A stretch of 64,000 bases of DNA from Streptomyces syringium. GTDB taxonomy: Bacteria > Actinomycetota > Actinomycetes > Streptomycetales > Streptomycetaceae. The translations under genes and the position numbers were made by a program. How positions within the stretch are numbered: the stretch's first letter is position 1; every line of letters begins with the position of its first letter. Shown one piece after another: positions 42,722 through 51,604 of this stretch. The stretch is from NCBI RefSeq assembly GCF_017876625.1, contig NZ_JAGIOH010000001.1, forward strand, positions 930,001 through 994,000. The letters are read 5' to 3'. The notes beneath the pieces are model-generated. The model was given only the letters and a program-made list of their open reading frames with translations. It made no database searches and was not told the origin of the DNA.

Positions 42722-43870
42722 TCAGCTGCCCGCCGGGCTCGCCGACTGGGCGGCGTTGTAGACGGCCTTTTCCTCGTCACCGAGGTGGGTGGAGCTCAGG
42801 TTGGGGCCCTGTACCCAGCCGAAGAGGCCGATGATCTGGCCGGGGTCGTCGTAGCGGGAGAAGACGCCGACCTGGATGCCCTCACCGGTGGTGGGGTCGA
42901 AGTTCTGCAACAGGGGGCCGCCGCTGGTTCCCGGCGACAGCGCGCCGCGCATCACATCGCTGTAGTAGACCGGGTCGTTGCGGGTGGTGCCCTGGGCGGT
43001 CATGAGGCTCCGGCCGTCGAAGGTCCGCTGCAGCTGCCGGGACACATTGCCGGGACGGTAGTAGTTGCGTTCATTGATGGTCGGGTAGCCGAAGACGTGG
43101 TTGTTCTGGTTCTGCGGCTGGTTGAAACCGATCTGCTGGCCACCGGTGACCTGGCCGATCGGCCGCGGGTCATCGGGGTTGTCCACCAGGACCGCGGCCA
43201 TGTCGTGGCCCAGCAGCCAGTCCGCGCTCTGGCTCCAGGTCTTGGTGATCCACTCGCGGGTCACGCCCCAGACCCCGTACGGGGCGATGTCCTTGCCGGG
43301 AAGTGCCGTGCTGGAGGTGTGGCGCTCCAGGCTCGCGCCGTTGAATCCCGGCACGAACACCATATTGGTGATCATGGTGTTGCCGAAGCCGACATTGATC
43401 GGGGTGTGGATGCGCAGACAGTGGGCGGCGGTCATGACGACGCTCTGATTGCCGCTGTTCACCACGTTGCCGGAGCACGACGTCGTCGAGACGGCGCCGG
43501 TGACCACGTCCTTGTTCTGGATGAAGAACTTGCCGGCGGTGCGCGAGACCAGCCCGGCCTTCCGCGGCCACGGCTTGCTGAGGTCGTCCCAGCCCCCGGG
43601 GGGCGCGGTCGCGTCCTGGTCCTCGTGGTTGAGGCCGGTGGCGGCCATCTTCTCGAGGGTCCAGAACTCCACCTCGGACCGGAGCTTCTGCTGATAGTCG
43701 GCACCGGCCGGGACCATCGGGGTCAGCTCGAACGCGGGGACATCGGCTCGCGCCGGGGGCGCGGCGGTGAGCAGAGCGGCCACCAGTCCGATCACGCCGA
43801 GCACGGTGGTTCTCGTGCGTCTCGCCAGCTTTCCGATGGGCAAGGCGTTCTCCTCCTTGAGGGTGTTCAC
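42722..43870 (-). CDS. Secreted trypsin-like serine protease
   Basis: This 382-residue precursor has a signal peptide with a basic start (KLARRTRTTVLGVIGLVAALLTAAPPARA). The chymotrypsin-fold triad is His in VMTAAHCLRI, Asp in LLGHDMAAVLVD and Ser in GTSGGPLL. Family S1 enzymes with this layout cut proteins outside the cell. A propeptide of about 70 residues seems to precede the catalytic domain. Start ATG 43870 has a GGAGGA-like site (CTCAAGGAGGAG) upstream. It is third in a minus-strand group of three secreted hydrolases. Confidence 0.9.
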   Translation of the reverse strand: MNTLKEENALPIGKLARRTRTTVLGVIGLVAALLTAAPPARADVPAFELTPMVPAGADYQQKLRSEVEFWTLEKMAATGLNHEDQDATAPPGGWDDLSKPWPRKAGLVSRTAGKFFIQNKDVVTGAVSTTSCSGNVVNSGNQSVVMTAAHCLRIHTPINVGFGNTMITNMVFVPGFNGASLERHTSSTALPGKDIAPYGVWGVTREWITKTWSQSADWLLGHDMAAVLVDNPDDPRPIGQVTGGQQIGFNQPQNQNNHVFGYPTINERNYYRPGNVSRQLQRTFDGRSLMTAQGTTRNDPVYYSDVMRGALSPGTSGGPLLQNFDPTTGEGIQVGVFSRYDDPGQIIGLFGWVQGPNLSSTHLGDEEKAVYNAAQSASPAGS

Positions 43871-43943
43871 GGGACGGACGGGATGTCCGACGTCGGTGAC
43901 GAAGAGTGGGGAACGTTCCGGCAGCGGCCTTCAGCGCCCGCCC

Positions 43944-44795
43944 TTACGGGTTGGCAGTCACCGTGAACCCGGCTCCGAAGACGCCCGCGGGGGCGGCGGC
44001 GTCCCGGGCGCGCAGGTCGGCGAGGATGTTCGCCGAGCTGGTGTACAGGAAGGGCGGCAGTGCCAGGGTGATCCCCTTGGTGATGCCCGCCCAAGGGCCG
44101 GAGGCCTTGAAGCCGTTGGCCTGGGAGGGGAGTTCGCTCCCGGGGACGCGCCAGATGGCCGGCCCGCCCGAGTCGCCCTTCATGTTCACGGCCGACGACC
44201 GGTAGACGCCGAGTGTGTTCTCCATGATGGTGCCGTACCACACGCCCGTCTGGCCCGACGTGATGAGCTCGTTGCCGCCGGAGGCGAGCAGTCGCTCGTT
44301 GTCGAGTGCGGGGTTCAGGGCGTTCGGGCTGACGGATCCGCCGGGGACCTGCACCATGCCCGTCTGCTTCAGGTACGGCCCCTGCGAGGAGAGCGTCACC
44401 TGCGGGACCAGCTCGATGATCATGTAGTCCTTGGTCACGTGCCCGGTCTGCGAACCCTCGGGGTCCTTGAAGTAGCGCACGTGCCCGATCGGGCCGAATC
44501 CGGTGTCCGCCCGGTCGTAGACGGGAGCGACGTTGTCGGGGATCTCCCGGTCCGCGTACTGGCCCGAGGGGTCACTGAGGCAGTGACCCGCCGAAATGGC
44601 TATCTTGTGCGCGTACTTGTCCGTGCCCACCGCGCCGACCGTGCAGAAGGCGTCGGGCATCGACGTGCTGAAGATGATCTGCATCCCGTTGTGTACGCGC
44701 TTGCCCTCCTCGCCCTGGGCTGCCTGGGCGGCACCGACGCCCAAGGTCCAGACGACCGTCAGGCTCAGCAAGAACGTGCACAGTCTCTTGATCAT
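43944..44795 (-). CDS. Secreted S1-type serine protease
   Basis: This 283-residue precursor has a Sec signal peptide (MIKRLCTFLLSLTVVWTLGVGAAQA). The catalytic triad is His in ISAGHCLSD, Asp in TKDYMIIEL and Ser in MKGDSGGPAI. It is shorter than the neighbouring protease and of another subfamily: SAGHC in place of TAAHC and GDSGG in place of GTSGG. The mature enzyme is predicted outside the cell. The start is ATG 44795. Gaps to the neighbours are 73 and 33 bp, so the three hydrolase genes look like one operon. Confidence 0.9.
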   Translation of the reverse strand: MIKRLCTFLLSLTVVWTLGVGAAQAAQGEEGKRVHNGMQIIFSTSMPDAFCTVGAVGTDKYAHKIAISAGHCLSDPSGQYADREIPDNVAPVYDRADTGFGPIGHVRYFKDPEGSQTGHVTKDYMIIELVPQVTLSSQGPYLKQTGMVQVPGGSVSPNALNPALDNERLLASGGNELITSGQTGVWYGTIMENTLGVYRSSAVNMKGDSGGPAIWRVPGSELPSQANGFKASGPWAGITKGITLALPPFLYTSSANILADLRARDAAAPAGVFGAGFTVTANP

Positions 44796-44828
44796 TGCGT
44801 GGCACCCTGTCTGTCGGGGAACGGAAGG

Positions 44829-45920
44829 TCAGGCGGACGCGAATGCCGCTTCGAGCCGCGGCACGAAGTCCACGAGATCCTGTGCCCAACAGCCGTAGTT
44901 GTGGCCGCCGTTGCAGCTCTCGCCCCAGCCCGAGCCGTTGCCGTAGTCCACGTAGTGCACGGGGTACTTGAGGGCGTCCAGACGCTCCTTGGCGTGCTGG
45001 GATGCCGACTGGACCCAGAACTCGGGCTCGGCGGGGTTGCCGCCGCCGTTGCCCGTGTAGATCGTGACGCCCATGCCGGCCCGGGCCAGGACGTCCATGT
45101 GCGCGACGGGATCCGCCTCGTTCCAGCGCCAGTCGGCGTTGAACACCGGATAGGGCGTGCCGAAGACCGCGTCGCTGGAGACCGTGGGCCCGAAATTGAG
45201 CGAGCAGGTGGGGCTGGAGGTGCCGCAGAGCGGGGCGCCGATATTGGTCAGCGTGGCGACGACGGCGGCGCGCATGACGGCGTGGTTGCGCGAGAACTCA
45301 TTGGCGCCGGAGAGTGTGGCGACCTGGCTGAAGAGGTCGGGGTGGCGCTGGGCGTAGTGCAGTGCGCCGAAGCCGCCCATCGACAGGCCGGCGACGGCCC
45401 GCCCCTTCTTCGTCGCGGTGGTGCGCAGGTTGGCGTCGATGAACGGGATCACCTGGTTGATGTGGAAGTTCTCCCAGTTCTGCGCACCGGCGGCGGTGCC
45501 CTGGTCCAGCCAGTTGTTGTACCAGCCCCGCAGGCCTCCGTCCGGGATGACCGTGATCATTGACTTGGCCGCGGCCAGGGCGGGGTAGGCCAGGTTCGGG
45601 TTGCCCGGGTCGTCGGACGCGCCGTGCAGGAAGTACAACACCGGGTAACGCTTGGTGGGATTGGCCTCGTAGTCGCCGGGCAGCAGGATCCGGATGCGGT
45701 GCGATCCGGCGACCTGGAGCGTTTTCACCGTGACCACGAAGTTGGTGGCCGTGCCGGTGGCACTGCCGGCCTGGGTCAGACCGAAGCCGTCGGCCATCTT
45801 CGGCGGGCCCGACGCGGCCTCGGCGTGCGCGGGCGGTGCGCCCAACAGAAGGAGGGCGGTGGCCAGGGTGGCGACTGCTGCCTTCACGCGCAGGAGCCGG
45901 GTGGGCAGGACTGATCTCAT
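44829..45920 (-). CDS. Secreted esterase, esterase-D/feruloyl-esterase-like alpha/beta hydrolase
   Basis: This is a 363-residue exported alpha/beta hydrolase of the putative esterase (PF00756-like) group that includes feruloyl esterases and mycolyltransferases. The signal peptide is MRSVLPTRLLRVKAAVATLATALLLLGAPPAHA. The nucleophile elbow is AGLSMGGFGAL, and RYPVLYFLHGASDDP is the oxyanion strand. Four Cys in the C-terminal half may form disulphides. Start ATG 45920 has GAGGACA upstream. It is the first gene of the secreted-hydrolase operon and divergent from a helix-turn-helix regulator, with an inverted repeat between them. Confidence 0.9.
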   Translation of the reverse strand: MRSVLPTRLLRVKAAVATLATALLLLGAPPAHAEAASGPPKMADGFGLTQAGSATGTATNFVVTVKTLQVAGSHRIRILLPGDYEANPTKRYPVLYFLHGASDDPGNPNLAYPALAAAKSMITVIPDGGLRGWYNNWLDQGTAAGAQNWENFHINQVIPFIDANLRTTATKKGRAVAGLSMGGFGALHYAQRHPDLFSQVATLSGANEFSRNHAVMRAAVVATLTNIGAPLCGTSSPTCSLNFGPTVSSDAVFGTPYPVFNADWRWNEADPVAHMDVLARAGMGVTIYTGNGGGNPAEPEFWVQSASQHAKERLDALKYPVHYVDYGNGSGWGESCNGGHNYGCWAQDLVDFVPRLEAAFASA

Positions 45921-46019
45921 CAGTTGTCCTCGGACTGGGCGGGGGCTGGGTGCCATGGGACTGGTGTTCAGCCGGACACCGGAAATCTCACCGCAGCACT
46001 CTGGGTAACGCCATAGTGT

Positions 46020-46062
46020 GCGGGTGGCGCACCTGCGCCAACGGCCCAGGTGCGCCACCCGC
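46020..46062. promoter_or_regulatory. 16-bp perfect inverted repeat between divergent genes
   Basis: GCGGGTGGCGCACCTG (46020-46035) is exactly complementary to CAGGTGCGCCACCCGC (46047-46062), with an 11-base spacer. It lies in the 197-bp region between the divergent esterase operon and the TrmB/LuxR-like regulator. It could be an operator for that regulator or a hairpin in one mRNA leader. The sequence alone cannot decide. Confidence 0.65.
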
Positions 46063-46117
46063 GCCGTGGGCTCCGGGGGCCGGTCGGGCCGGCTCCCGTT
46101 ACGGCGAAGGAGATGTC

Positions 46118-47089
46118 GTGCACGACGTGCTGGACCCGGACTCCGACCGTGGACGGGTCTATCGGTGCCTGGTCGGGCATCCGCGGGTGTCCGTGGACCA
46201 GTTGGCGGCCCGGGCCGGGCTGGGCGAGGCCGTCGTCCAGGCGGTGCTGAAGGAACTCGCCGCCGAGGACATCGTCGTGACGACGGATTCCGGGGCCGGG
46301 GAGTCCTTCTGGGAGGCGTTACCGCCCTCGGAGGTCGTCGAGGCGCTGTTGCAGCGCGATGCCGCCGTGCGGACATCGCTGCGTCAGGCCGGGACGGAAC
46401 TGGAGCGGCTCTACCGTTTCGCCAGGCGGGATGCCGGTCACTACGGCGCGCTGGAAGTCGTCGAGGACCCCGCGCGCGTCCTGTCGGTCAGCCGGCAGCT
46501 TCAGCAGTCGGCGCGCGACCAGATCCGGGTCATCGACGTACCTCCGTACTCCGGGACGTCCGACTACTACCTCGCTCAGGAAGTGCTGCAGCGCGAGCGC
46601 ATGGCCGCCGGTGTCGTCTACCGCAGCATCTATCACGGCTCCGCCTTCGACGACCCCATCGCGTGGCCCAACATGGCGCGCATGATCGAGGCCGGGGAAC
46701 AGGCACGGACCCTGGACGATCCGCCCATGAAGCTCGCCATCGGCGACGACGATCTGGCGGTGGTCACCCTCGCCGCCGACGACCACCCCGGTGTCGTCTC
46801 CCTGCTGATACGTCCGTCGGGGCTGTTCCAGGCGCTGTCCAACGTGTTCGAGTCCCTGTGGAGACTTGCCGTTCCTATATCTGCGGCGGGCATCGGCACG
46901 CAGATCGACGCCCGGGACCGTCAGATCCTCACGCTCATGGCCAGCGGTGCCACCGACGACGCGATCGCCAGGCACCTGGGCGTGGGCCGGCGCACCGTCG
47001 TGCGCCGCGTCTCCGCCCTCCTGGCGAGGCTGGGCGCCACCACCCGGTTTCAGGCGGGGGTCCAGGCGGCACGGCGCGGCTGGCTCTGA
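46118..47089 (+). CDS. TrmB-like/LuxR-type helix-turn-helix regulator
   Basis: This 323-residue protein starts with a winged-helix domain (DPDSDRGRVYRCLVGHPRVSVDQLAARAGLGEAVVQAVLKELAAEDIV), has a central phospholipase-D-like sensor portion (QQSARDQIRVIDVPPYSG) and ends with a LuxR-like helix-turn-helix (DARDRQILTLMASGATDDAIARHLGVGRRTVVRRVSALLARL). This architecture is frequent in Streptomyces. Start GTG 46118 has AAGGAG 5 bases upstream. It is divergent from the secreted hydrolase operon and is the natural candidate for its regulator. Confidence 0.88.
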   Translation: MHDVLDPDSDRGRVYRCLVGHPRVSVDQLAARAGLGEAVVQAVLKELAAEDIVVTTDSGAGESFWEALPPSEVVEALLQRDAAVRTSLRQAGTELERLYRFARRDAGHYGALEVVEDPARVLSVSRQLQQSARDQIRVIDVPPYSGTSDYYLAQEVLQRERMAAGVVYRSIYHGSAFDDPIAWPNMARMIEAGEQARTLDDPPMKLAIGDDDLAVVTLAADDHPGVVSLLIRPSGLFQALSNVFESLWRLAVPISAAGIGTQIDARDRQILTLMASGATDDAIARHLGVGRRTVVRRVSALLARLGATTRFQAGVQAARRGWL

Positions 47090-47282
47090 GGGCACCGCTC
47101 ACAGGTGGCGCAGCCACAGCAGACAGCCCCGGCTCGGGGAGTACGGCCTGATGCGACCACTGTCGTGAAGTCCGGCTGAGCCGAGGTGGGTGAGACATCG
47201 GCCTCATCGCCTGGGTGTGTCAGGTCGTGGTTCAATTCCGTGCGTGATACCGCCCGTGTTCCCCGGCAGATTCGAGTAGCGC

Positions 47283-49292
47283 ATGGTCGAGCCTCTACGC
47301 CCCGGAGATCCTCGGCGTATTGGCCCGTATCGGCTGGACGGCCGGCTGGGCGCGGGTGGCATGGGTCAGGTCTACCTCGGTGTGTCGCCGGCCGACCGGA
47401 AGGTCGCGGTGAAGGTGATCCGACCGGAGCTGGCGGCCACCCCGCAGTTCCGGGCCCGCTTCGCCCGGGAGGTGGACGCCGCACGGCAGGTGGGCGGCTT
47501 CCACACCGCCCAGGTCGTCGACGCCGACCCCGACGCCGAATCCCCCTGGCTGGTCACCGCGTTCATCCCCGGCCCCACCCTGCAGCAGGTCGTCACCGAC
47601 GACGGTCCGCTCGCCCCGCAGGCCGTACTCCGTCTCGGCGCGGGACTCGCCGAAGGGCTCGCCGCCATCCACCGCTGCGGCCTGATCCACCGTGACCTCA
47701 AGCCCGGCAACGTCATCATGGCCGAGGACGGTCCCCGCATCATCGACTTCGGCATCGTCCACGCCCCGGGTGCCGAGACGATGACCCACACCGGTGCGGT
47801 CATCGGCACCTATGCCTACATGTCGCCGGAGCAGATCCGGGCCGATCCGGTCACGCCTGCCGGTGATGTGTTCGCGCTCGGCTCGGTCCTTGCCTTCGCC
47901 GCCACCGGGCGCAGCCCGTTCGACGCGACGACCGTGCCGGCCATCATCCACCGGGTCACCAGCGAACCGCCCCGGCTCGACGGCCTCGACGGCAGCCTGT
48001 ACGCGCTGGTCACCGCGTGCCTGGCCAAGGCTCCCGCCGACCGCCCGTCCACCGCGGACGTCCTGGCCCGGCTCTCGGTCGTCGGCCCGGGCAGCCCGCC
48101 CGGTGTCCTGGCCCGCGCCGTGCCCCCGGTACCCGGCACACCGCCCGCCGTCCCGCCCGCCGTGTCCGCCAAGCCACTCCCCCGGCGCGCCCTGCTGCTC
48201 GGGGGAGCGGCCGCCGCGACCGCCGTCGCCGTCCCCGCGTACATCTTCCGGCCGAAGTCCGGGAAGAAGAAGTCGGCATCGAAGTCCGCTTCGAGTGCCG
48301 CCCCTTCCTCCGCCCCGGATCCCACCAAACCGGTCGCGCGCCTCGCCGGCCACACCGGCTCCATCGACTGTCTTGCCTTCGGCCCGGACGGCAGAACACT
48401 CGCCAGCGGCGGTTACGACAACACGCTGCGACTGTGGGACGCCGCCACCGGTCGTGCGATCACGACGTACAAGGGGCACACCTCGAACGTCATGTCGGTG
48501 GCCTACACCCCGGACAGCCAGGCGCTGTTCACCGGCGGCTTCGACAAGACCCTGCGGCGCTGGGACCTGCGCACCGGCGCACCGCTGGACGTCGCCGCCT
48601 CGTACGACGGCGAGTTCGACAGCGTGAACTGTCTGGCGTTCAGCCCGGACGGCACGGCCCTCGCCGTGGGTGTCGGCAGCCGGGTCGAGATCGTGGATCC
48701 GGCCACCGGCCGCTCCCGTGCCACCCTCACCGGACACACCGGCAGCATGAACCATGTCGCGTTCGGCCCGGACGGCAAGACCGTGGCCAGTGTGGCCGCC
48801 GACACCGGCAGACACGGCACGGTCCGGCTCTGGGCCGCCGACACCGGCCGCCTGCTGAAGACCTTCACCGCCGACGCGGAGAAGAATTTCTCCTCGGTGG
48901 TGTTCAGCCCGGACGGCAGGACCATCGCCGGTGCCGGTCCCGGCGTCCGGCTGTGGGACCTGTCCACGGGGCGCCCCACCGCGACGCTCACCGACCGCCA
49001 CTCGTACGTCCTCACGGCGGCGTACCGCCCGGGCAGAGCGGTGATCGCGGGCGCCGGCGGCAACCGCGAGCCCGAGGCCCGTGACATCACCGGCAAGACC
49101 ATCAGCCTCTGGGATCTGTCCACCGGGCGCGTCGCCTCGACCCTGACGGGCACGATGCCGGACTCCAACCTCACCACCTCCGTCTCGGCACTGGCGTTCA
49201 GCCCGGACGGCTCGACTCTGGCGGCCAGTCTCAATCTCGCGGGCGTGAGCAAGGAGTCCGACACCTCGGTCCAGCTCTGGAAGCTTCGCTAG
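47283..49292 (+). CDS. Ser/Thr protein kinase with C-terminal WD40 propeller
   Basis: This 669-residue protein has a Hanks-type kinase domain (about 15-275): GRLGAGGMGQVYLG (glycine loop), VAVKVIRPE (Lys), HRDLKPGNVIMAEDG (catalytic Asp) and IIDFGIVHAPG (DFG). After a Pro-rich linker, one membrane-like helix (RRALLLGGAAAATAVAVPAYIF, near 300-322) precedes a Ser/Lys linker and seven WD40-like repeats. If that helix spans the membrane, the propeller is outside the cell. Start ATG 47283. A similar gene follows 60 bp downstream in tandem. Confidence 0.92.
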   Translation: MVEPLRPGDPRRIGPYRLDGRLGAGGMGQVYLGVSPADRKVAVKVIRPELAATPQFRARFAREVDAARQVGGFHTAQVVDADPDAESPWLVTAFIPGPTLQQVVTDDGPLAPQAVLRLGAGLAEGLAAIHRCGLIHRDLKPGNVIMAEDGPRIIDFGIVHAPGAETMTHTGAVIGTYAYMSPEQIRADPVTPAGDVFALGSVLAFAATGRSPFDATTVPAIIHRVTSEPPRLDGLDGSLYALVTACLAKAPADRPSTADVLARLSVVGPGSPPGVLARAVPPVPGTPPAVPPAVSAKPLPRRALLLGGAAAATAVAVPAYIFRPKSGKKKSASKSASSAAPSSAPDPTKPVARLAGHTGSIDCLAFGPDGRTLASGGYDNTLRLWDAATGRAITTYKGHTSNVMSVAYTPDSQALFTGGFDKTLRRWDLRTGAPLDVAASYDGEFDSVNCLAFSPDGTALAVGVGSRVEIVDPATGRSRATLTGHTGSMNHVAFGPDGKTVASVAADTGRHGTVRLWAADTGRLLKTFTADAEKNFSSVVFSPDGRTIAGAGPGVRLWDLSTGRPTATLTDRHSYVLTAAYRPGRAVIAGAGGNREPEARDITGKTISLWDLSTGRVASTLTGTMPDSNLTTSVSALAFSPDGSTLAASLNLAGVSKESDTSVQLWKLR

Positions 49293-49352
49293 CTCGCCGC
49301 GAGCCCCCCTCTCTCACAGTCTCTCCCACGGACTCTCTCACGGACGGTATGC

Positions 49353-51380
49353 ATGGACGCGTTGTGGCCCGATGATCCCCAGTGGGTCGGCCCGTACCGG
49401 CTGGACGGCCGGCTGGGTGCGGGCGGCATGGGGCAGGTCTACCTCGGTACGTCACCGGGCGGCCGCAAGGTCGCGGTGAAGCTGATCCGGGCGGAGCTGG
49501 CAGCCACCCCGCAGTTCCGGACCCGCTTCGCCCGGGAGGTGGACGCCGCACGGCAGGTGGGCGGCTTCCACACCGCCCAGGTCGTCGACGCCGACCCCGA
49601 CGCCGAATCCCCCTGGCTGGTCACCGCGTTCATTCCGGGGCCGACGCTGCGGCAGGTCGTCGTCGAGCGCGGCCCGCTGGCTGCCGACGCCGTGCTCCGC
49701 CTCGGCGCCGGGCTCGCCGAAGGGCTCACCGCGATCCACCGCTGCGGCCTCGTCCACCGCGACCTCAAGCCCGGCAACGTCATCATGGCCGAGGACGGTC
49801 CCCGCATCATCGACTTCGGCATCGCCCGTGCCGTGGACGCCAGTTCACTCACCGCCACGGGTGCGATCGTCGGCACGTACGCCTACATGTCGCCGGAGCA
49901 GATCCGCGCCGACCGGGCCGGGCCCGCCAGCGACGTGTTCGCGCTCGGCTCGGTCCTGGCCTTCGCCGCCACCGGCCGCAGCCCGTTCGACGCGCCCACC
50001 CTCCTGGCCGTCGTCCAACGGATCCTGGACGAGCCGCCCGTGCTCGGGGGTCTCGACGGCGAGCTCCGGCGCCTGCTGGTCTCCTGTCTGGCGAAGGACC
50101 CCGCCGACCGCCCGGCTGTCGCCGGTCTCCCCGCCCGGTTCGCGGGCGCCCGCGGGGGCGAGGCGGCCGTCCACCCGCCCCGGCCGGAGCAGACGGTGGT
50201 CCTGGCCCCGGCGGAGCGGACACGGCCCGAGCCGGTGGCACCGAGGGACGGGGCAGCGGACGCGGGTGCCGGGGCGCAGCCGTACGCCGTCGGAGCCCGG
50301 GGCCCGGCTCCGGTGGCGTCCGCGGAATCCGGCCCGACCGTACCGGGAACGGGCAGGGTGTCGCGGCGTGCGTTCATCGTCGGCGGTCTGGCTGTCGCCG
50401 CGGCGACAGCGGTCACCGTCCCCGTCCTCCTGCGCCGCGAAGACGGCGACGACCCGAGCTCCCCCGCCTCCGCTTCGCCGCAGAGCGCAGGCGCGAAGGA
50501 GGTCACCCTCAAGGGTCCCGTGAGCGTGCACGCCCTCGCCTTCGCGCCGGACGGCACGTCGCTCGTCACGGCCGGCGGTGAGGGCACGATCTGGCGCTGG
50601 GACCTGGCCACGGGGCGCAGCACGACCACGCGCATCGGCGTGGCCGAGTACCTCCAGCCCAACGCGTTCAGCCGGGACGTCAAGCTCCTGGTCAGGGCGG
50701 AGAAGAACAAGGTCCTGCTGTGGGACGTGGCCACCGGCCGCACCGTCGGCACCTTCACCGGCATCACGTCCTACCGGCTCCAGGACGGCTTCGTCTCCGC
50801 CATGAGCCTCAGCCCGGACGGCAGGACGCTGGCCGCGAGCACCTCCAAGGGCCTGTACGTGTGGGACGTGGTCTCCGGTCGCACCCTCGATGTCCACGAG
50901 GACTCAACGAGCGGGCCGACGGCCTTCAGCCCGGACGGCAAGCTGCTGATCAGCGGATATCCCCTTCAGGTGCGGCAGATGCCGGGCGGCCGGACCCTGG
51001 CGGCGCTGGACGAGGGCACGACCTCACGCGAGGCGTTGTTCAGCCCGGACGGCCAGATCCTGGCCATCGCGCAGCTGGACGACACCGTGCGGCTGTGGAA
51101 CACCAGCTCCCGCCAGGACGTCGTCACCCTCAAGGGCCACAAGGCCCGGATCCAGGCGCTCGCGTTCCACCCGGGCGGCCGGACGCTGGCCAGCGCCGAC
51201 CAGGGCGGCACCGTCCGGCTGTGGGACACGGCCACCGCAACGGTCACCACCACCTTCACCAGCCACAACTCCATCGCAGCGGTGGCGTTCAGCCCGGACG
51301 GAAAGACCCTCGCGGCGGGCCTCAACGGCGGCACCAGCTACTCCACCCATGACACCGTCCGTCTCTGGAAGCTCCCCTGA
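49353..51380 (+). CDS. Ser/Thr protein kinase with C-terminal WD40 propeller (tandem paralogue)
   Basis: This 675-residue paralogue of the preceding gene has the same layout: GRLGAGGMGQVYLG, VAVKLIRAE, HRDLKPGN and IIDFGIARAVD, a linker, then SRRAFIVGGLAVAAATAVTVPVLL as the membrane-like segment and WD40-like repeats. The kinase halves share a 112-base DNA stretch without a single difference (47455-47566 and 49522-49633), while the linkers and propellers differ widely. Duplication with recent gene conversion is likely. Start ATG 49353. Possible role: sensing a signal with the propeller. Confidence 0.92.
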   Translation: MDALWPDDPQWVGPYRLDGRLGAGGMGQVYLGTSPGGRKVAVKLIRAELAATPQFRTRFAREVDAARQVGGFHTAQVVDADPDAESPWLVTAFIPGPTLRQVVVERGPLAADAVLRLGAGLAEGLTAIHRCGLVHRDLKPGNVIMAEDGPRIIDFGIARAVDASSLTATGAIVGTYAYMSPEQIRADRAGPASDVFALGSVLAFAATGRSPFDAPTLLAVVQRILDEPPVLGGLDGELRRLLVSCLAKDPADRPAVAGLPARFAGARGGEAAVHPPRPEQTVVLAPAERTRPEPVAPRDGAADAGAGAQPYAVGARGPAPVASAESGPTVPGTGRVSRRAFIVGGLAVAAATAVTVPVLLRREDGDDPSSPASASPQSAGAKEVTLKGPVSVHALAFAPDGTSLVTAGGEGTIWRWDLATGRSTTTRIGVAEYLQPNAFSRDVKLLVRAEKNKVLLWDVATGRTVGTFTGITSYRLQDGFVSAMSLSPDGRTLAASTSKGLYVWDVVSGRTLDVHEDSTSGPTAFSPDGKLLISGYPLQVRQMPGGRTLAALDEGTTSREALFSPDGQILAIAQLDDTVRLWNTSSRQDVVTLKGHKARIQALAFHPGGRTLASADQGGTVRLWDTATATVTTTFTSHNSIAAVAFSPDGKTLAAGLNGGTSYSTHDTVRLWKLP

Positions 51381-51542
51381 GACGCCGGCGGATCCGGGCC
51401 ACGCCGACGGCCGTTCCGGGCGTCTGGGAAATCCCCTAGCTGACTTGGTGTTGCTCTTGTGACGCAAGTGATCAGCAGGTCATGATCCCTGCACCTGAAC
51501 GCGATATCCATCGCTGAACACACCCATGAACCGCCAAGAGCC

Positions 51543-51578
51543 GTGAAACAGCCTCCGCCTGGCTTCTCCGTGTTTCAC
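51543..51578. promoter_or_regulatory. Inverted repeat upstream of the terpenoid operon
   Basis: GTGAAACA (51543-51550) and TGTTTCAC (51571-51578) form an 8-bp perfect inverted repeat with a 20-base spacer. The repeat ends 26 bp before the first start of the terpenoid operon, in its only upstream gap. Operator or leader hairpin are both possible. Confidence 0.45.
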
Positions 51579-51604
51579 CGCATACGCCGAACCTCAGGGG
51601 CATC

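Noticed and set aside
49305..49345. TCTCTCAC-like short repeats before the second kinase
   Set aside because: Imperfect, only three copies, in a short leader. Not enough to call a regulatory repeat.
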